The notes under the pieces are model-generated. The model had not been told where the DNA came from. It saw only the letters and a list, made by a program, of their open reading frames with translations, and did no database searches. Of a DNA stretch of 64,000 nucleotides, positions 9,039 to 16,943 are shown in pieces; positions within the stretch are counted from its first letter, which is position 1; every line of letters begins with the position of its first letter. Made by a program: the position numbers and the translations under genes. The DNA is from Polluticoccus soli (GTDB lineage Bacteria > Bacteroidota > Bacteroidia > Chitinophagales > Chitinophagaceae): contig NZ_JARJHT010000001.1 in the NCBI RefSeq assembly GCF_029269745.1, forward strand, positions 2,356,001-2,420,000, given 5' to 3'.

Positions 9039-9074
9039 GGATTGTTAACATTTGTTGACGTTGTTAGCGCTTTT
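9039..9074. repeat. 36-base direct repeat, copy B, in the leader of the 251-aa gene
   Basis: 34 of 36 bases are identical to copy A (8106-8141). Beyond the repeat, TTGTTAGC (9061-9068) and GCTAACAA (9091-9098) form an 8-bp inverted repeat, so the transcribed leader could fold here. Confidence 0.8.
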
Positions 9075-9131
9075 TTTAATTATTGAAAATGCTAACAATC
9101 AATGTCTGTTTGCTCTTCGTTTTATCTATAA

Positions 9132-9162
9132 CAAATATACAAAGAAAAATTATTTTAACCAA
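9132..9162 (-). promoter_or_regulatory. Bacteroidota-type promoter for the 251-aa gene
   Basis: Read on the minus strand: TTG (9162-9160), exactly 20 bases, then TATATTTG (9139-9132). Both elements and the spacing match the Bacteroidota consensus TTG-N19-21-TAnnTTTG. The predicted transcription start is near 9125, giving a leader of about 143 bases. Confidence 0.75.
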
Positions 9163-9229
9163 ATTTTCACCTGCTGAGTTTTGGTGGAGGCACAGAATTT
9201 GAGCCTTTTATTGTGTAAAATATTTCACC

Positions 9230-9427
9230 ATGAACAGGGGCTATAACGAAGAGCGGTATCGCCCGCTCGATGATGACTGGCAGAACCAACCGCGAACGAC
9301 AAAGACCTCACGCTCTGATGAGTCTGAGGATGATGAAAAACGCCTGGAACATAAAGACGAAAGAACCAGGCATTCACCTGAGTCGGATTCGAATGAGCAG
9401 GAAAAGGATAGTGAGGCGCCTGAGTAA
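9230..9427 (+). CDS. Small highly charged hypothetical protein (65 aa)
   Basis: Not recognised. The product is almost entirely hydrophilic: Arg/Asp/Glu/Lys/Ser-rich with no hydrophobic core (for example RSDESEDDEKRLEHKDERTRH), so it is probably intrinsically disordered. It ends three bases before the stop of the convergent HAD gene. The start ATG at 9230 is the first in frame. Confidence is limited because a frame with this composition could be fortuitous, but similar short, charged, disordered proteins are common in Chitinophagales. Confidence 0.45.
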   Translation: MNRGYNEERYRPLDDDWQNQPRTTKTSRSDESEDDEKRLEHKDERTRHSPESDSNEQEKDSEAPE

Positions 9428-9429
9428 CT

Positions 9430-10128
9430 CTAGAATATCTCCAGCAACTCCTGCAGGCTTTCTACCTCGTGTGTGGGATTGTGATCGTGCTCTATGCGGG
9501 CCGGGTTGTAGTACACCTGGTCCCAACCGGCGTTGTAGGCACCCTTGATGTCTATTTCCAGTGCATCACCTATCATGATGCTATCGTTAATAGTGCCGCC
9601 GGTAGCTTTCAGCGCGTAATCAAAGATGTCAGTATGAGGCTTGAGGCAATTGCTTTTCTCAGACGTGATGATCTCTTTGAAATAAGATGCAATGCCTGAA
9701 TATTGCAGCTTCATCCACTGGGTGTTTTCAAACCCGTTAGTGATGAGGTGCAACTCATATTTCTTACTGCAGTGCTCCAGCACTTCTTTGGCATGGGGAA
9801 CCAGTAAGGTTTGCGTGGGCAGCATCTCGAGGTAAGCGCTGCTCAGCTCATGCGCCAGTGCAGTGTCACCTATTTTGAAATCGAGTAGTGTCAGCCAGAA
9901 ACGCTTCCAGCGCAGTTCATCGCGCTTGATGTATCCCGAGCGGAAACGCGTCCAGAGTCTATCGTTGTGGTAATTGAAGATATCGAGGAACTCTGTGAAG
10001 GGCGCAATGTTGCGTTCTTCCAGCTTGTACTCGTTATACAAATGCAGCAGTGTCACTTCTGAGTTTTTGTCAAAATCCCAAAGCGTGTGATCAAGGTCAA
10101 AAAAGAGGTGCTTATACTGCTGTGTCAT
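9430..10128 (-). CDS. yjjG: HAD-family phosphatase, YjjG type (pyrimidine nucleotidase-like)
   Basis: Haloacid dehalogenase-like hydrolase of 232 residues, the usual size for the YjjG/YfnB subfamily, which dephosphorylates nucleoside monophosphates including non-canonical pyrimidine nucleotides. Motif I is FFDLDHTLWDF with nucleophile Asp11 and acid/base Asp13; motif II is LITNGFE; motif III Lys lies in SNCLKPHTDIFDYAL; motif IV is MIGDALEIDIKGA. The helical cap insertion (about 25-95) includes RSGYIKRDELRWKRFW, characteristic of the subfamily. It is the third gene of a minus-strand series after bamD and rpoZ, but a hairpin at 10153-10178 separates it from rpoZ. Confidence 0.85.
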   Translation of the reverse strand: MTQQYKHLFFDLDHTLWDFDKNSEVTLLHLYNEYKLEERNIAPFTEFLDIFNYHNDRLWTRFRSGYIKRDELRWKRFWLTLLDFKIGDTALAHELSSAYLEMLPTQTLLVPHAKEVLEHCSKKYELHLITNGFENTQWMKLQYSGIASYFKEIITSEKSNCLKPHTDIFDYALKATGGTINDSIMIGDALEIDIKGAYNAGWDQVYYNPARIEHDHNPTHEVESLQELLEIF

Positions 10129-10152
10129 TCTTCTGCAAAGTTACCGGAAACT

Positions 10153-10178
10153 AATAAGCCGCGCGGACGCGGCTTATT
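10153..10178 (-). terminator. Candidate terminator after rpoZ
   Basis: An 11-bp perfect stem (AATAAGCCGCG / CGCGGCTTATT) with loop CGGA lies between the rpoZ stop (10217) and the HAD start (10128). The T tract is short on both strands, so it may be partial or bidirectional. Confidence 0.55.
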
Positions 10179-10216
10179 GAAAAATATGATCAGGATGTAA
10201 AATCCTCGGTGTGCTA

Positions 10217-10537
10217 CTACTTTTTACGGTGGTAGATCTTGTCTTCGTTGAATTCTGTAATAGATTGGAGCGAAGGATTAGCCATACGCTCATAGATACG
10301 AGATATCTCGATCTGCTCTTTATTCTCGTGAATTTCTTCCAGGTTGTCCGCATGAACGGTAAACTCATCGAGCTTGCGGTGCAGTTCTTCCTTCATGGTA
10401 ACGGCAAGCTGGCTGGCGCGGCGCGATATTACCACGATAGACTCGTACAAGTTGCCTGTTTTTTCTTTCATGGCAACCACGTCACGTGTCTCGATCAGGG
10501 GATTAACTGACGCTAATGCTTTTTTACTTGTGCTCAT
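10217..10537 (-). CDS. rpoZ: DNA-directed RNA polymerase omega/Rpb6-like subunit
   Basis: Small RNA polymerase subunit of 106 residues of the Bacteroidota Rpb6/omega type. The diagnostic part is NLYESIVVISRRASQLAVTMKEEL, equivalent to the omega helix that clamps the C-terminal tail of beta-prime. The remainder is charged and helical. The start overlaps the end of bamD by 14 bases, and bamD-rpoZ adjacency is common in this phylum, often followed by coaBC, which is absent here. Function is inferred from family: assembly and stability of RNA polymerase. Confidence 0.85.
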   Translation of the reverse strand: MSTSKKALASVNPLIETRDVVAMKEKTGNLYESIVVISRRASQLAVTMKEELHRKLDEFTVHADNLEEIHENKEQIEISRIYERMANPSLQSITEFNEDKIYHRKK

Positions 10538-11339
10538 TGCGTATTTTTTTTATTTGATAGTCTGCTAATGTAAATACTTTTTCAGCATCGCGAAGATACG
10601 TAGACTTCGGATAGGTGTCAACTAATTCTTTATAAGCCTCCACAGCGCTGGCATAGCGCTCTTCCTGCTTGGTGGTGATGCTGGCTTTTGCATAGCGGTA
10701 CCATGCACGTACGATCATGTAGTGGTAGAAGTCAGCGTAGGCTGATTCAGGGTAGTTGCGCAACAGGTTTTTGTAGGCAACACCGGCAGCTTTATAGTGG
10801 CCAATGTTGTAATATAACTTAGCTGCATCCGCATCCTTGGTTTCCAGCTTCTGGCGGCCTTCAAAGATGATCTTGTTGGCCTCTGCCACGCGCTTGGATT
10901 CCGGGTGAGTATTGATGAACGACTGCATAGCCTCCAGTGCTTTTATCGTATTGGTCTGCTCCAGCGATGGCTTAGGAGACAGCTTATACAGGGCGTAAGA
11001 GTGCATATATTCCATATCTTCCGCATCCTTGCTGTTGGGGAAGAAGTCGACGAAGTTCCTGAAGTGGTAAGATGCCGACAAGTAGTCTTTCAGGTTGTAA
11101 TAAGACCATGCGTACCTATAGTACATAGGCTCATAGTTCTTGGTGTTCTTCATTACGGGAATCAGGTTCTCGTACACCGCAATTGCCTGGGCATATTGCT
11201 TCTTATCGTAATACTGGTTGGCCTTTGTCAGCTTGAAGTTGACATCATTGCTTTTCAGGACCTTCTCGTAGCTGTTACAAGCTGCGAACGAAACGGCAAT
11301 GGCCAGAAGGATGAATAAATTTCTAACGCGTAGGAGCAT
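10524..11339 (-). CDS. bamD: Outer membrane assembly lipoprotein BamD
   Basis: Lipoprotein of the BAM complex that folds beta-barrel proteins into the outer membrane. A lipoprotein signal peptide ends at the lipobox AACNS (Cys about residue 20 from ATG 11339), followed by a series of TPR-like helical repeats (NQYYDKKQYAQAIAVYENLIPV; YAWSYYNLKDYLSASYHFRNF; AYKNLLRNYPESAYADFYHYM; AVEAYKELVDTYPKS), the fold of BamD. A TTG at 11351 is also in frame, but the ATG at 11339 gives a normal signal peptide. It overlaps rpoZ by 14 bases and is divergent from mraZ across a 274-base control region. The length of 271 residues is normal for the phylum. Confidence 0.88.
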   Translation of the reverse strand: MLLRVRNLFILLAIAVSFAACNSYEKVLKSNDVNFKLTKANQYYDKKQYAQAIAVYENLIPVMKNTKNYEPMYYRYAWSYYNLKDYLSASYHFRNFVDFFPNSKDAEDMEYMHSYALYKLSPKPSLEQTNTIKALEAMQSFINTHPESKRVAEANKIIFEGRQKLETKDADAAKLYYNIGHYKAAGVAYKNLLRNYPESAYADFYHYMIVRAWYRYAKASITTKQEERYASAVEAYKELVDTYPKSTYLRDAEKVFTLADYQIKKIRNEHK

Positions 11340-11430
11340 AGAGGGCTGCAAAAATAGCTAAAATAGATGTTGTGTCCTAATGGCCTATATAAAGGTCTGT
11401 TAAAACGTTGCCAATCACGTAATTCACCGG

Positions 11431-11460
11431 TTTTCCACATTAATCCACAGGTTTTTCACA
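11431..11460. promoter_or_regulatory. Three helically phased TnnTCCACA-type boxes upstream of bamD/mraZ
   Basis: TTTTCCACA (11431-11439), TAATCCACA (11441-11449) and TTTTTCACA (11452-11460) are each one mismatch from the DnaA box TTATNCACA and are spaced 10-11 bases apart. Read on the minus strand they are GTGG-type boxes, resembling the MraZ operator on the other side of the same gap. An inverted TTTTCCACA lies at 11532-11540. Binding protein undetermined. Confidence 0.4.
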
Positions 11461-11558
11461 CTGAGTTGCGCACATGGTGTGCTTATTTGGCTCAAAGCAT
11501 TGACTGTAAAGGGTTTTCGCCACAATCAGTTTGTGGAAAAATAGGAAGTGTAATATTT

Positions 11559-11598
11559 GTGGTAGTTCGTGGGAATTTGTGTTATTTTGTGGGTAAAT
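11559..11598 (+). promoter_or_regulatory. MraZ-type operator: four 10-base GTGGG repeats
   Basis: Four direct repeats in exact 10-base register: GTGGTAGTTC, GTGGGAATTT, GTGTTATTTT, GTGGGTAAAT. They end 15 bases before the mraZ ATG. MraZ autoregulates by binding TGGGN boxes separated by 5 bases (E. coli), or GTGG/GTGT boxes in Mycoplasma, so this array fits as its binding site at the head of the division operon. Confidence 0.8.
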
Positions 11599-11613
11599 CA
11601 GGTAATTCCAGTA

Positions 11614-12084
11614 ATGACAAGCTTTTTAGGCGAATATGAAGTAGCGATGGACTCCAAGGGGCGCTTTTTGCTCCCTGCAGGTTTCCGCAAGCAACTACCG
11701 GAAGGTAGCGGCGAGCGCTTCGTTATTAACCGTGGCTTCGAACACTGCCTGACCATGTACACCATGGATAGTTGGAATGTATTATCAGAAAAGATCAATC
11801 GTCTGAACGATTTCAATCCTAAGGTTAGGGAATTCAAAAGGCTCTTCCTGAACGGGGCGACAATTATTGAGGTAGATAGCGCTGGTAGGGTGTTGTTGCC
11901 AAAGCCGTTGCAGGAATATGCGGGCATGAAGAAAGATGTCATAATGTCTGCGCAGGGCAATAAAGTGGAATTGTGGGATAAAGATACTTATTACAACTAC
12001 ATAAATCAGCATGCTGCAGGGTTTAGCAACCTGGCGGCAGAAGTGGCCGGTGGCGATTTTATTAACCCTTTTGAAGGTTTATAA
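11614..12084 (+). CDS. mraZ: Transcriptional regulator MraZ
   Basis: First gene of the division and cell wall cluster. MraZ is an AbrB-like ring-forming DNA-binding protein that controls transcription of its own operon. The two SpoVT/AbrB-type halves are visible: FLGEYEVAMDSKGRFLLPAGFRKQL (start of half 1) and NGATIIEVDSAGRVLLPKPLQEYAG (half 2), each with the DxxGR motif. The start ATG at 11614 (MTSFLGEYE) is chosen because it begins the conserved first strand; an in-frame upstream GTG at 11569 falls inside the operator. The product is 156 residues, normal. Its stop is one base before the rsmH ATG. The 10-base GTGGG array upstream implies autoregulation. Confidence 0.93.
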   Translation: MTSFLGEYEVAMDSKGRFLLPAGFRKQLPEGSGERFVINRGFEHCLTMYTMDSWNVLSEKINRLNDFNPKVREFKRLFLNGATIIEVDSAGRVLLPKPLQEYAGMKKDVIMSAQGNKVELWDKDTYYNYINQHAAGFSNLAAEVAGGDFINPFEGL

Positions 12085-12085
12085 T

Positions 12086-13000
12086 ATGAGCGATCCCACT
12101 TTTTACCACACAACGGTTCTTTTGAAGGAGGCTGTGGACGGTTTGGCTATAAAAAAGGACGGTGTGTATGTAGATGCAACGTTTGGCGGTGGCGGACACA
12201 GCCGGGAGATCTTAAAAAATTTAGGTGAGCAAGGCAAGCTGATAGCTTTTGATCATGATGCCGATGCCTGGAGGAATAAACCAGAAGACAGCAGGTTGCT
12301 GCCGGTGACAGAAAACTTCAGGTATATCAGGAAGTTTCTGAGGCTGCATGGTCAACCTGAAGTTGACGGCATACTGGCCGATCTCGGGGTAAGCTCTTTC
12401 CAGTTCGATACGGCAGAGCGCGGTTTTTCCATCCGCTTCGACGGTCCGCTGGATATGAGGATGGACAAACGCATAGAACTGACGGCCGAGCAGGTATTGA
12501 AAACCTACAGTGAGCAGGAGCTACATAAAATGTTTGAGCAGTACGGTGAAGTGAGGAATTCGAAGCAGCTGGCAAAGCATATAGTGACGAATAGGGATAA
12601 GGTGAAACTGAATACCATTGATTCTTTGAAGGCTATGCTCGCGCCAATAATGAAGGGTAATCCAAACCGTTATCTGGCACAGGTTTTTCAGGCTTTGCGC
12701 ATTGAAGTGAATGATGAAATGGGGGCGCTGAAAGACTTTCTGCAGCAAGCGGCACAGAGCCTGAAACCTGGAGGAAGATTAAGTGTGATCACCTTCCACT
12801 CGCTTGAGGATCGACTGGTGAAGCAGTATATGAAAAAAGGGACCTGGGACGAAGTGGAGACAGATGTGTTTGGCCGGGTAACAGAAAAGCCGGTGCTGAA
12901 GCTGGTGACGGCAAAACCTATAGAACCTACAGAAGAAGAAATAAAAAACAATCCACGTGCGCGCAGTGCACGTTTGAGAATAGCAGAGAAAGCAGAATGA
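12086..13000 (+). CDS. rsmH: 16S rRNA (cytosine(1402)-N(4))-methyltransferase
   Basis: SAM-dependent methyltransferase that modifies C1402 of 16S rRNA in the decoding centre; historically MraW. The start ATG at 12086 (MSDPTFYHTTVLLKEAVDGL) begins the conserved N-terminal HxxVLLxE region; an in-frame ATG at 12011 would overlap mraZ. The SAM-binding loop is VDATFGGGGHSREIL, followed by ADLGVSSFQFD and the RGFSIRFDGPLDMRMD motif. The C-terminal signature ITFHSLEDRLVKQ is intact. The product is 304 residues, family-typical. It overlaps the next gene by four bases (ATGA), indicating translational coupling within the operon. Confidence 0.95.
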   Translation: MSDPTFYHTTVLLKEAVDGLAIKKDGVYVDATFGGGGHSREILKNLGEQGKLIAFDHDADAWRNKPEDSRLLPVTENFRYIRKFLRLHGQPEVDGILADLGVSSFQFDTAERGFSIRFDGPLDMRMDKRIELTAEQVLKTYSEQELHKMFEQYGEVRNSKQLAKHIVTNRDKVKLNTIDSLKAMLAPIMKGNPNRYLAQVFQALRIEVNDEMGALKDFLQQAAQSLKPGGRLSVITFHSLEDRLVKQYMKKGTWDEVETDVFGRVTEKPVLKLVTAKPIEPTEEEIKNNPRARSARLRIAEKAE

Positions 13001-13374
13001 GCGAGCAAGTAAATGTACAGGAGCAGGGGCAGACGCCTGTACAGCGTGTCCGGAACGACTGGAAGACGCTGGTGGAGAAAATATCCTACAATGCGATAGT
13101 GAGCAATGTGCCCTACCTGGCTTTTGTGGCGGTACTGTGCGTGCTGTACATCAACAACACACAACGCGCAGTAGAAATGCAACGCGAGCTGAACAAGCAG
13201 AACAAGATACTGAAGGAATTGCGCTGGAAGTATATGGACATAAAGACCCAGCTGATGTATACGAGGATGGAGACACAAGTGATCAGAAATGCATCGGCTA
13301 TTGGGCTGAAACCATTGATATTGCCGGCGTACACGATAGAAAAAGATTCAGCGGCCACAAAACCTGTTGACTAA
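12997..13374 (+). CDS. ftsL: FtsL-like divisome protein
   Basis: Small bitopic membrane protein of 125 residues in the position of ftsL between rsmH and ftsI. A cytoplasmic N-terminus of about 37 residues is followed by one membrane helix (NVPYLAFVAVLCVLYI, about 38-53) and a periplasmic coiled-coil-like segment (AVEMQRELNKQNKILKELRWKYMDIKTQLMYTRMET), with a C-terminal GLKPLILPAYTIEK stretch typical of Bacteroidota FtsL proteins. FtsL is part of the FtsQLB/FtsWI septal synthase complex. Identification rests on topology and gene order; primary sequence is poorly conserved in this family. It overlaps the rsmH stop by 4 bases. Confidence 0.8.
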   Translation: MSEQVNVQEQGQTPVQRVRNDWKTLVEKISYNAIVSNVPYLAFVAVLCVLYINNTQRAVEMQRELNKQNKILKELRWKYMDIKTQLMYTRMETQVIRNASAIGLKPLILPAYTIEKDSAATKPVD

Positions 13375-13377
13375 AAA

Positions 13378-15471
13378 TTGAAAGTTAAAAAAGACATACG
13401 GTTCCGTGTTTATGTTGCCTTCACCTGCATTTGCCTGCTGGGTGTTGCGGTGCTTATAAAAGCTGCACACATACAGGCGGTGGAAGGGCCGAGGCTGAAG
13501 AAGATGTCGCAGGAAATGCACACCCGCACCACTAATCTGCCTGCTGAACGTGGTAATATATATACCGAGGACGGCCAGTTGTTGTGTTCCACTATACCCC
13601 AGTTCGATGTGCGTATAGACTTTAGTGTTATTGATAAGGATACATTCAATGCAAAAGTGGATAGCCTGGCCCTGTGCCTGTCGCAGCTGTTTCGCGATGG
13701 TTCGCCCGAAGCATATAAGCAACAACTTACACTGGCGCACAACCAGAAGAAGCGTTACTTCCTGCTGAAAAAAAATCTGCCTTACTACCAATACCAGACG
13801 GTAAGGTCGTTCCCGATTTTTAATAAAGGCAAACGCAGGGGTGGCTTTATTGAAGAGCCGAAGAGCAAACGCATCAACCCGTATGGCATGCTGGCTTATC
13901 GTACAATCGGCCTGTGGCGTGCTAACAGCCAGGCCATCGGTATGGAGGCCACTTATGACAGCGTGCTGAATGGTGAAGACGGCACCCGTATAGAGCAGAA
14001 GATGACCGGTAACGTTTGGGTGCCGGTTGAAGGTGCTGAGGTAGAGCCGCAGGATGGCAAGGACCTGGTTACAACATTAGATATAGGCATACAAGATGTA
14101 GCTGAGCATGCTATGATGAGCGTGCTGCAACAATACGAATGTTTGTATGGTACCTGCATCGTGATGGAAGTAGAAACAGGAAAGATCAAGGCACTGGTAA
14201 ACCTGGGCAGGCAAAGGAATGGTAGCTACTGGGAAGATTTCAACTACGCAATGATCCCAACTGAGCCAGGCTCAACATTCAAGCTGATGACCCTGATATC
14301 GCTGTTGAACGATGGTTATGTAAACGTGGAGAATAAAGTGGACTGCCAGGGCGGACAAATGAGGTTTGGTAACCGTACAATGCGTGACTCGCACCTCGGT
14401 CTAGGCTCGCTGACTATTCGTGACGCCTTCGCGCATTCATCGAACGTAGCCATGGCCAAGCTGGCGTATCAATATTATTATAAGAATCCGCAGCACTACG
14501 TAGATAACCTGAAGAAACTGCACCTGCACGAACGTACTGGTATCGATATAGCTGGTGAACGCAGGCCACTGGTAAAATCGCCGGCAAGCAAAAGCTGGAG
14601 CGCAACGACGCTGCCCTGGATGGCGCACGGTTATGAAGTGTTGATCAGTCCGCTGCACACCTGCATGATCTATAATGCAGTTGCCAACAACGGCAGGCTG
14701 ATGCGTCCTTACCTGATCAGCGCCGTGCGTGAATATGGTAAGAATGTGAAAACATTCCGTCCGCAGGTGATAGAAGACGCAATTGCTGATTCAAGCTCTA
14801 TCAGGCAGCTGCAGGCGTGTATGCGCGAAGTAGCCATCTCGGGTACGGCGAAACATATTCAAGGTCCGTTCTACAATATAGCAGGTAAAACAGGTACTGC
14901 GCAGGTAGCAGATAAAGGTATCAAGTACAGCGACCGTGTTTATCAAGGTTCGTTCGTGGGTTACTTCCCGGCTGAAAAGCCTAAGTATACAGTTGCAGTT
15001 GTTGTTCGTACCAAGCCGCACTCGGGTGCTTATTATGGTGGTACCATTGCTGCGCCTGTGTTCCGTATGGTGGCCGACAAAATATTTGCTTCGTCGAACG
15101 GTGCGTGGGGTGGTCCACTGGACAGCCTGGCCGGTATTAGCAAGAACAAGATGCTGGCGCAACAGGCTACAGCGCGTGCTTACTACACGCTGCTCGGTAG
15201 CCTGGGTCAGAAGGTGGAGATCGAGCCGGGTAACCAGATAGCCCAGTTGGTATCTGACACGGTGAAAAAGCAAATGCAGCTGCAACCGGGTAGTGTAGTG
15301 AAAGGTCTCGTGCCGGATGTGAGCGGACTGGGTTTGAAGGACGCTGTGTATTTATTAGAAAAAGAAGGACTGAACGTACACATAAAAGGTCGCGGAAGGG
15401 TGACGATGCAATCGATAGCACCGGGTAGTCCTGCGGCAAAAGGACAAACTATAGTACTGCAACTAAGCTAA
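13378..15471 (+). CDS. ftsI: Septal peptidoglycan transpeptidase (class B PBP) with one PASTA domain
   Basis: Class B penicillin-binding protein that crosslinks septal peptidoglycan with FtsW. The start is TTG at 13378, three bases after the ftsL stop; the product has 697 residues. One N-terminal membrane helix (about 10-30) is followed by a dimerisation/pedestal domain (LPAERGNIYTEDGQLL at about 54-69), then the transpeptidase domain with catalytic S299-T-F-K302, S354-S-N356 and K504-T-G-T507. A single PASTA domain occupies about 640-697 (VKGLVPDVSGLGLKDAVYLL). PASTA-bearing FtsI proteins are usual in Bacteroidota. Its stop shares a base with the murE start. Expected to be a beta-lactam target. 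Confidence 0.95.
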   Translation: MKVKKDIRFRVYVAFTCICLLGVAVLIKAAHIQAVEGPRLKKMSQEMHTRTTNLPAERGNIYTEDGQLLCSTIPQFDVRIDFSVIDKDTFNAKVDSLALCLSQLFRDGSPEAYKQQLTLAHNQKKRYFLLKKNLPYYQYQTVRSFPIFNKGKRRGGFIEEPKSKRINPYGMLAYRTIGLWRANSQAIGMEATYDSVLNGEDGTRIEQKMTGNVWVPVEGAEVEPQDGKDLVTTLDIGIQDVAEHAMMSVLQQYECLYGTCIVMEVETGKIKALVNLGRQRNGSYWEDFNYAMIPTEPGSTFKLMTLISLLNDGYVNVENKVDCQGGQMRFGNRTMRDSHLGLGSLTIRDAFAHSSNVAMAKLAYQYYYKNPQHYVDNLKKLHLHERTGIDIAGERRPLVKSPASKSWSATTLPWMAHGYEVLISPLHTCMIYNAVANNGRLMRPYLISAVREYGKNVKTFRPQVIEDAIADSSSIRQLQACMREVAISGTAKHIQGPFYNIAGKTGTAQVADKGIKYSDRVYQGSFVGYFPAEKPKYTVAVVVRTKPHSGAYYGGTIAAPVFRMVADKIFASSNGAWGGPLDSLAGISKNKMLAQQATARAYYTLLGSLGQKVEIEPGNQIAQLVSDTVKKQMQLQPGSVVKGLVPDVSGLGLKDAVYLLEKEGLNVHIKGRGRVTMQSIAPGSPAAKGQTIVLQLS

Positions 15472-16937
15472 TGGTAACGCTAAAAGACATATTGCTTCCC
15501 CTGCAACCGGTAAAAACGGTTGGTGATACTTCTGTGGAAGTAAAAAGCATTGCCATTGACTCGCGCAAGGTGCAGCAGGGAACTGTGTTTGTTGCCGTGA
15601 AAGGTACCGCTGTTGATGGTCACCAGTTCATTGAGAAAGCGATCGAGCTGGGTGCTGTTGCGGTTGTTTGTGAAACAATGCCATCGTCGCAGAAAGAAGG
15701 CGTGGCTTATGTGCAGGTAAAAGATACCGCTGAAACTGCAGGTCTGATGGCTGACGCGTTCTATGGCAATCCGTCTATGCAAGTGAAGGTAGTAGGTGTT
15801 ACCGGAACTAACGGTAAGACTACAGTTGCTACCTTATTATATAGGCTGTTTTCAGGGTTGGGTTATAAATGTGGACTGATCTCTACTGTGCAGAATCATA
15901 TCGGTGATGAAGTAGAGGTGTCAACCCACACGACTCCTGATGCAATATCAGTGCAATCGCTGCTCGCGAGAATGGCAGAAGCAAAATGCCAGTATGTGTT
16001 CATGGAAGTGAGCTCACATGCCGTGCACCAGCGCAGGATAGCGGGGTTAAAATTTGCTGGCGCGTTGTTCACCAATATCACGCACGACCATCTTGATTAC
16101 CACAAGACATTTGACGAATATATAAGAGTTAAGAAAAGGTTCTTTGACGATCTGGGCGAGGACGCTTTTGCGCTCACCAATGCTGATGACAAACGAGGCA
16201 GCGTGATGTTGCAAAACACCAAAGCAGAGAAAAACGCCTACAGCCTGAAGGCTCCGGCCACTTTCAAAGGAAAGATACTGGAGAATAACCTGACTGGCTT
16301 GGTGATGACGGTCGACAATCATGAAGCACACTTCAGGATGATCGGCACATTCAATGCCTACAATCTCCTGGCTGTTTATGGTGCTGCGGTATTGCTGGGT
16401 GAGGATAAAATGAAAGTGCTTTCTGTGCTGAGCGATCTGCATGGTGCGCCGGGAAGATTTGAGACCTATATGTCACCGAATGACAAGGTGCTGGGTATAG
16501 TGGACTATGCCCACACGCCCGATGCCTTGATCAATGTTCTGGCTACTATCAACCAGCTGCGCACAAAAGGTCAGCAGGTGATAACAGTTGTAGGCTGCGG
16601 CGGTGACAGGGACAAAGCAAAGCGTCCCATTATGGCGGAAGTGGCCTGCGAACACAGTGACAGGGTGATATTGACAGCGGATAATCCGCGTAGCGAAGAT
16701 CCCGAAGCGATACTGAATGAAATGGAGGCCGGTCTGACTGCCGCGCACAGAAGAAAAATGCTGCGCATCACCGACAGGCGCGAAGCGATAAAAACGGCAT
16801 GTGCTCTGGCTCAGCCCGACGATATACTGTTGATAGCAGGAAAAGGGCATGAGACATACCAGGAAATAAAAGGAGTGAAAACACATTTTGATGATAGAGA
16901 AGTGTTGACAGAGGCTTTTAAAACACTTAATAAGTAA
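15471..16937 (+). CDS. murE: UDP-MurNAc-L-Ala-D-Glu:meso-diaminopimelate ligase
   Basis: Cytoplasmic Mur ligase that adds the third residue of the peptidoglycan stem peptide. Domain 1 (about 20-95) binds the UDP-sugar; the ATP site is TGTNGKTT at 111-118; the middle domain carries EVSSHAVHQRR and NITHDHLDYH; the C-terminal domain has the DNPRSEDP motif at 404-411. DNPR rather than a DDPN variant is the signature of enzymes that use meso-diaminopimelate, so an mDAP-type wall is inferred. It starts on the last base of the ftsI stop codon and is followed after six bases by mraY. The length of 488 residues is typical. Confidence 0.96.
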   Translation: MVTLKDILLPLQPVKTVGDTSVEVKSIAIDSRKVQQGTVFVAVKGTAVDGHQFIEKAIELGAVAVVCETMPSSQKEGVAYVQVKDTAETAGLMADAFYGNPSMQVKVVGVTGTNGKTTVATLLYRLFSGLGYKCGLISTVQNHIGDEVEVSTHTTPDAISVQSLLARMAEAKCQYVFMEVSSHAVHQRRIAGLKFAGALFTNITHDHLDYHKTFDEYIRVKKRFFDDLGEDAFALTNADDKRGSVMLQNTKAEKNAYSLKAPATFKGKILENNLTGLVMTVDNHEAHFRMIGTFNAYNLLAVYGAAVLLGEDKMKVLSVLSDLHGAPGRFETYMSPNDKVLGIVDYAHTPDALINVLATINQLRTKGQQVITVVGCGGDRDKAKRPIMAEVACEHSDRVILTADNPRSEDPEAILNEMEAGLTAAHRRKMLRITDRREAIKTACALAQPDDILLIAGKGHETYQEIKGVKTHFDDREVLTEAFKTLNK

Positions 16938-16943
16938 GAGAAG

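Noticed and set aside
11431-11540. Possible replication origin from DnaA-like boxes
   Set aside because: Each box has a mismatch, there is no dnaA, dnaN or AT-rich unwinding element nearby, and the boxes equally fit MraZ sites on the other strand.
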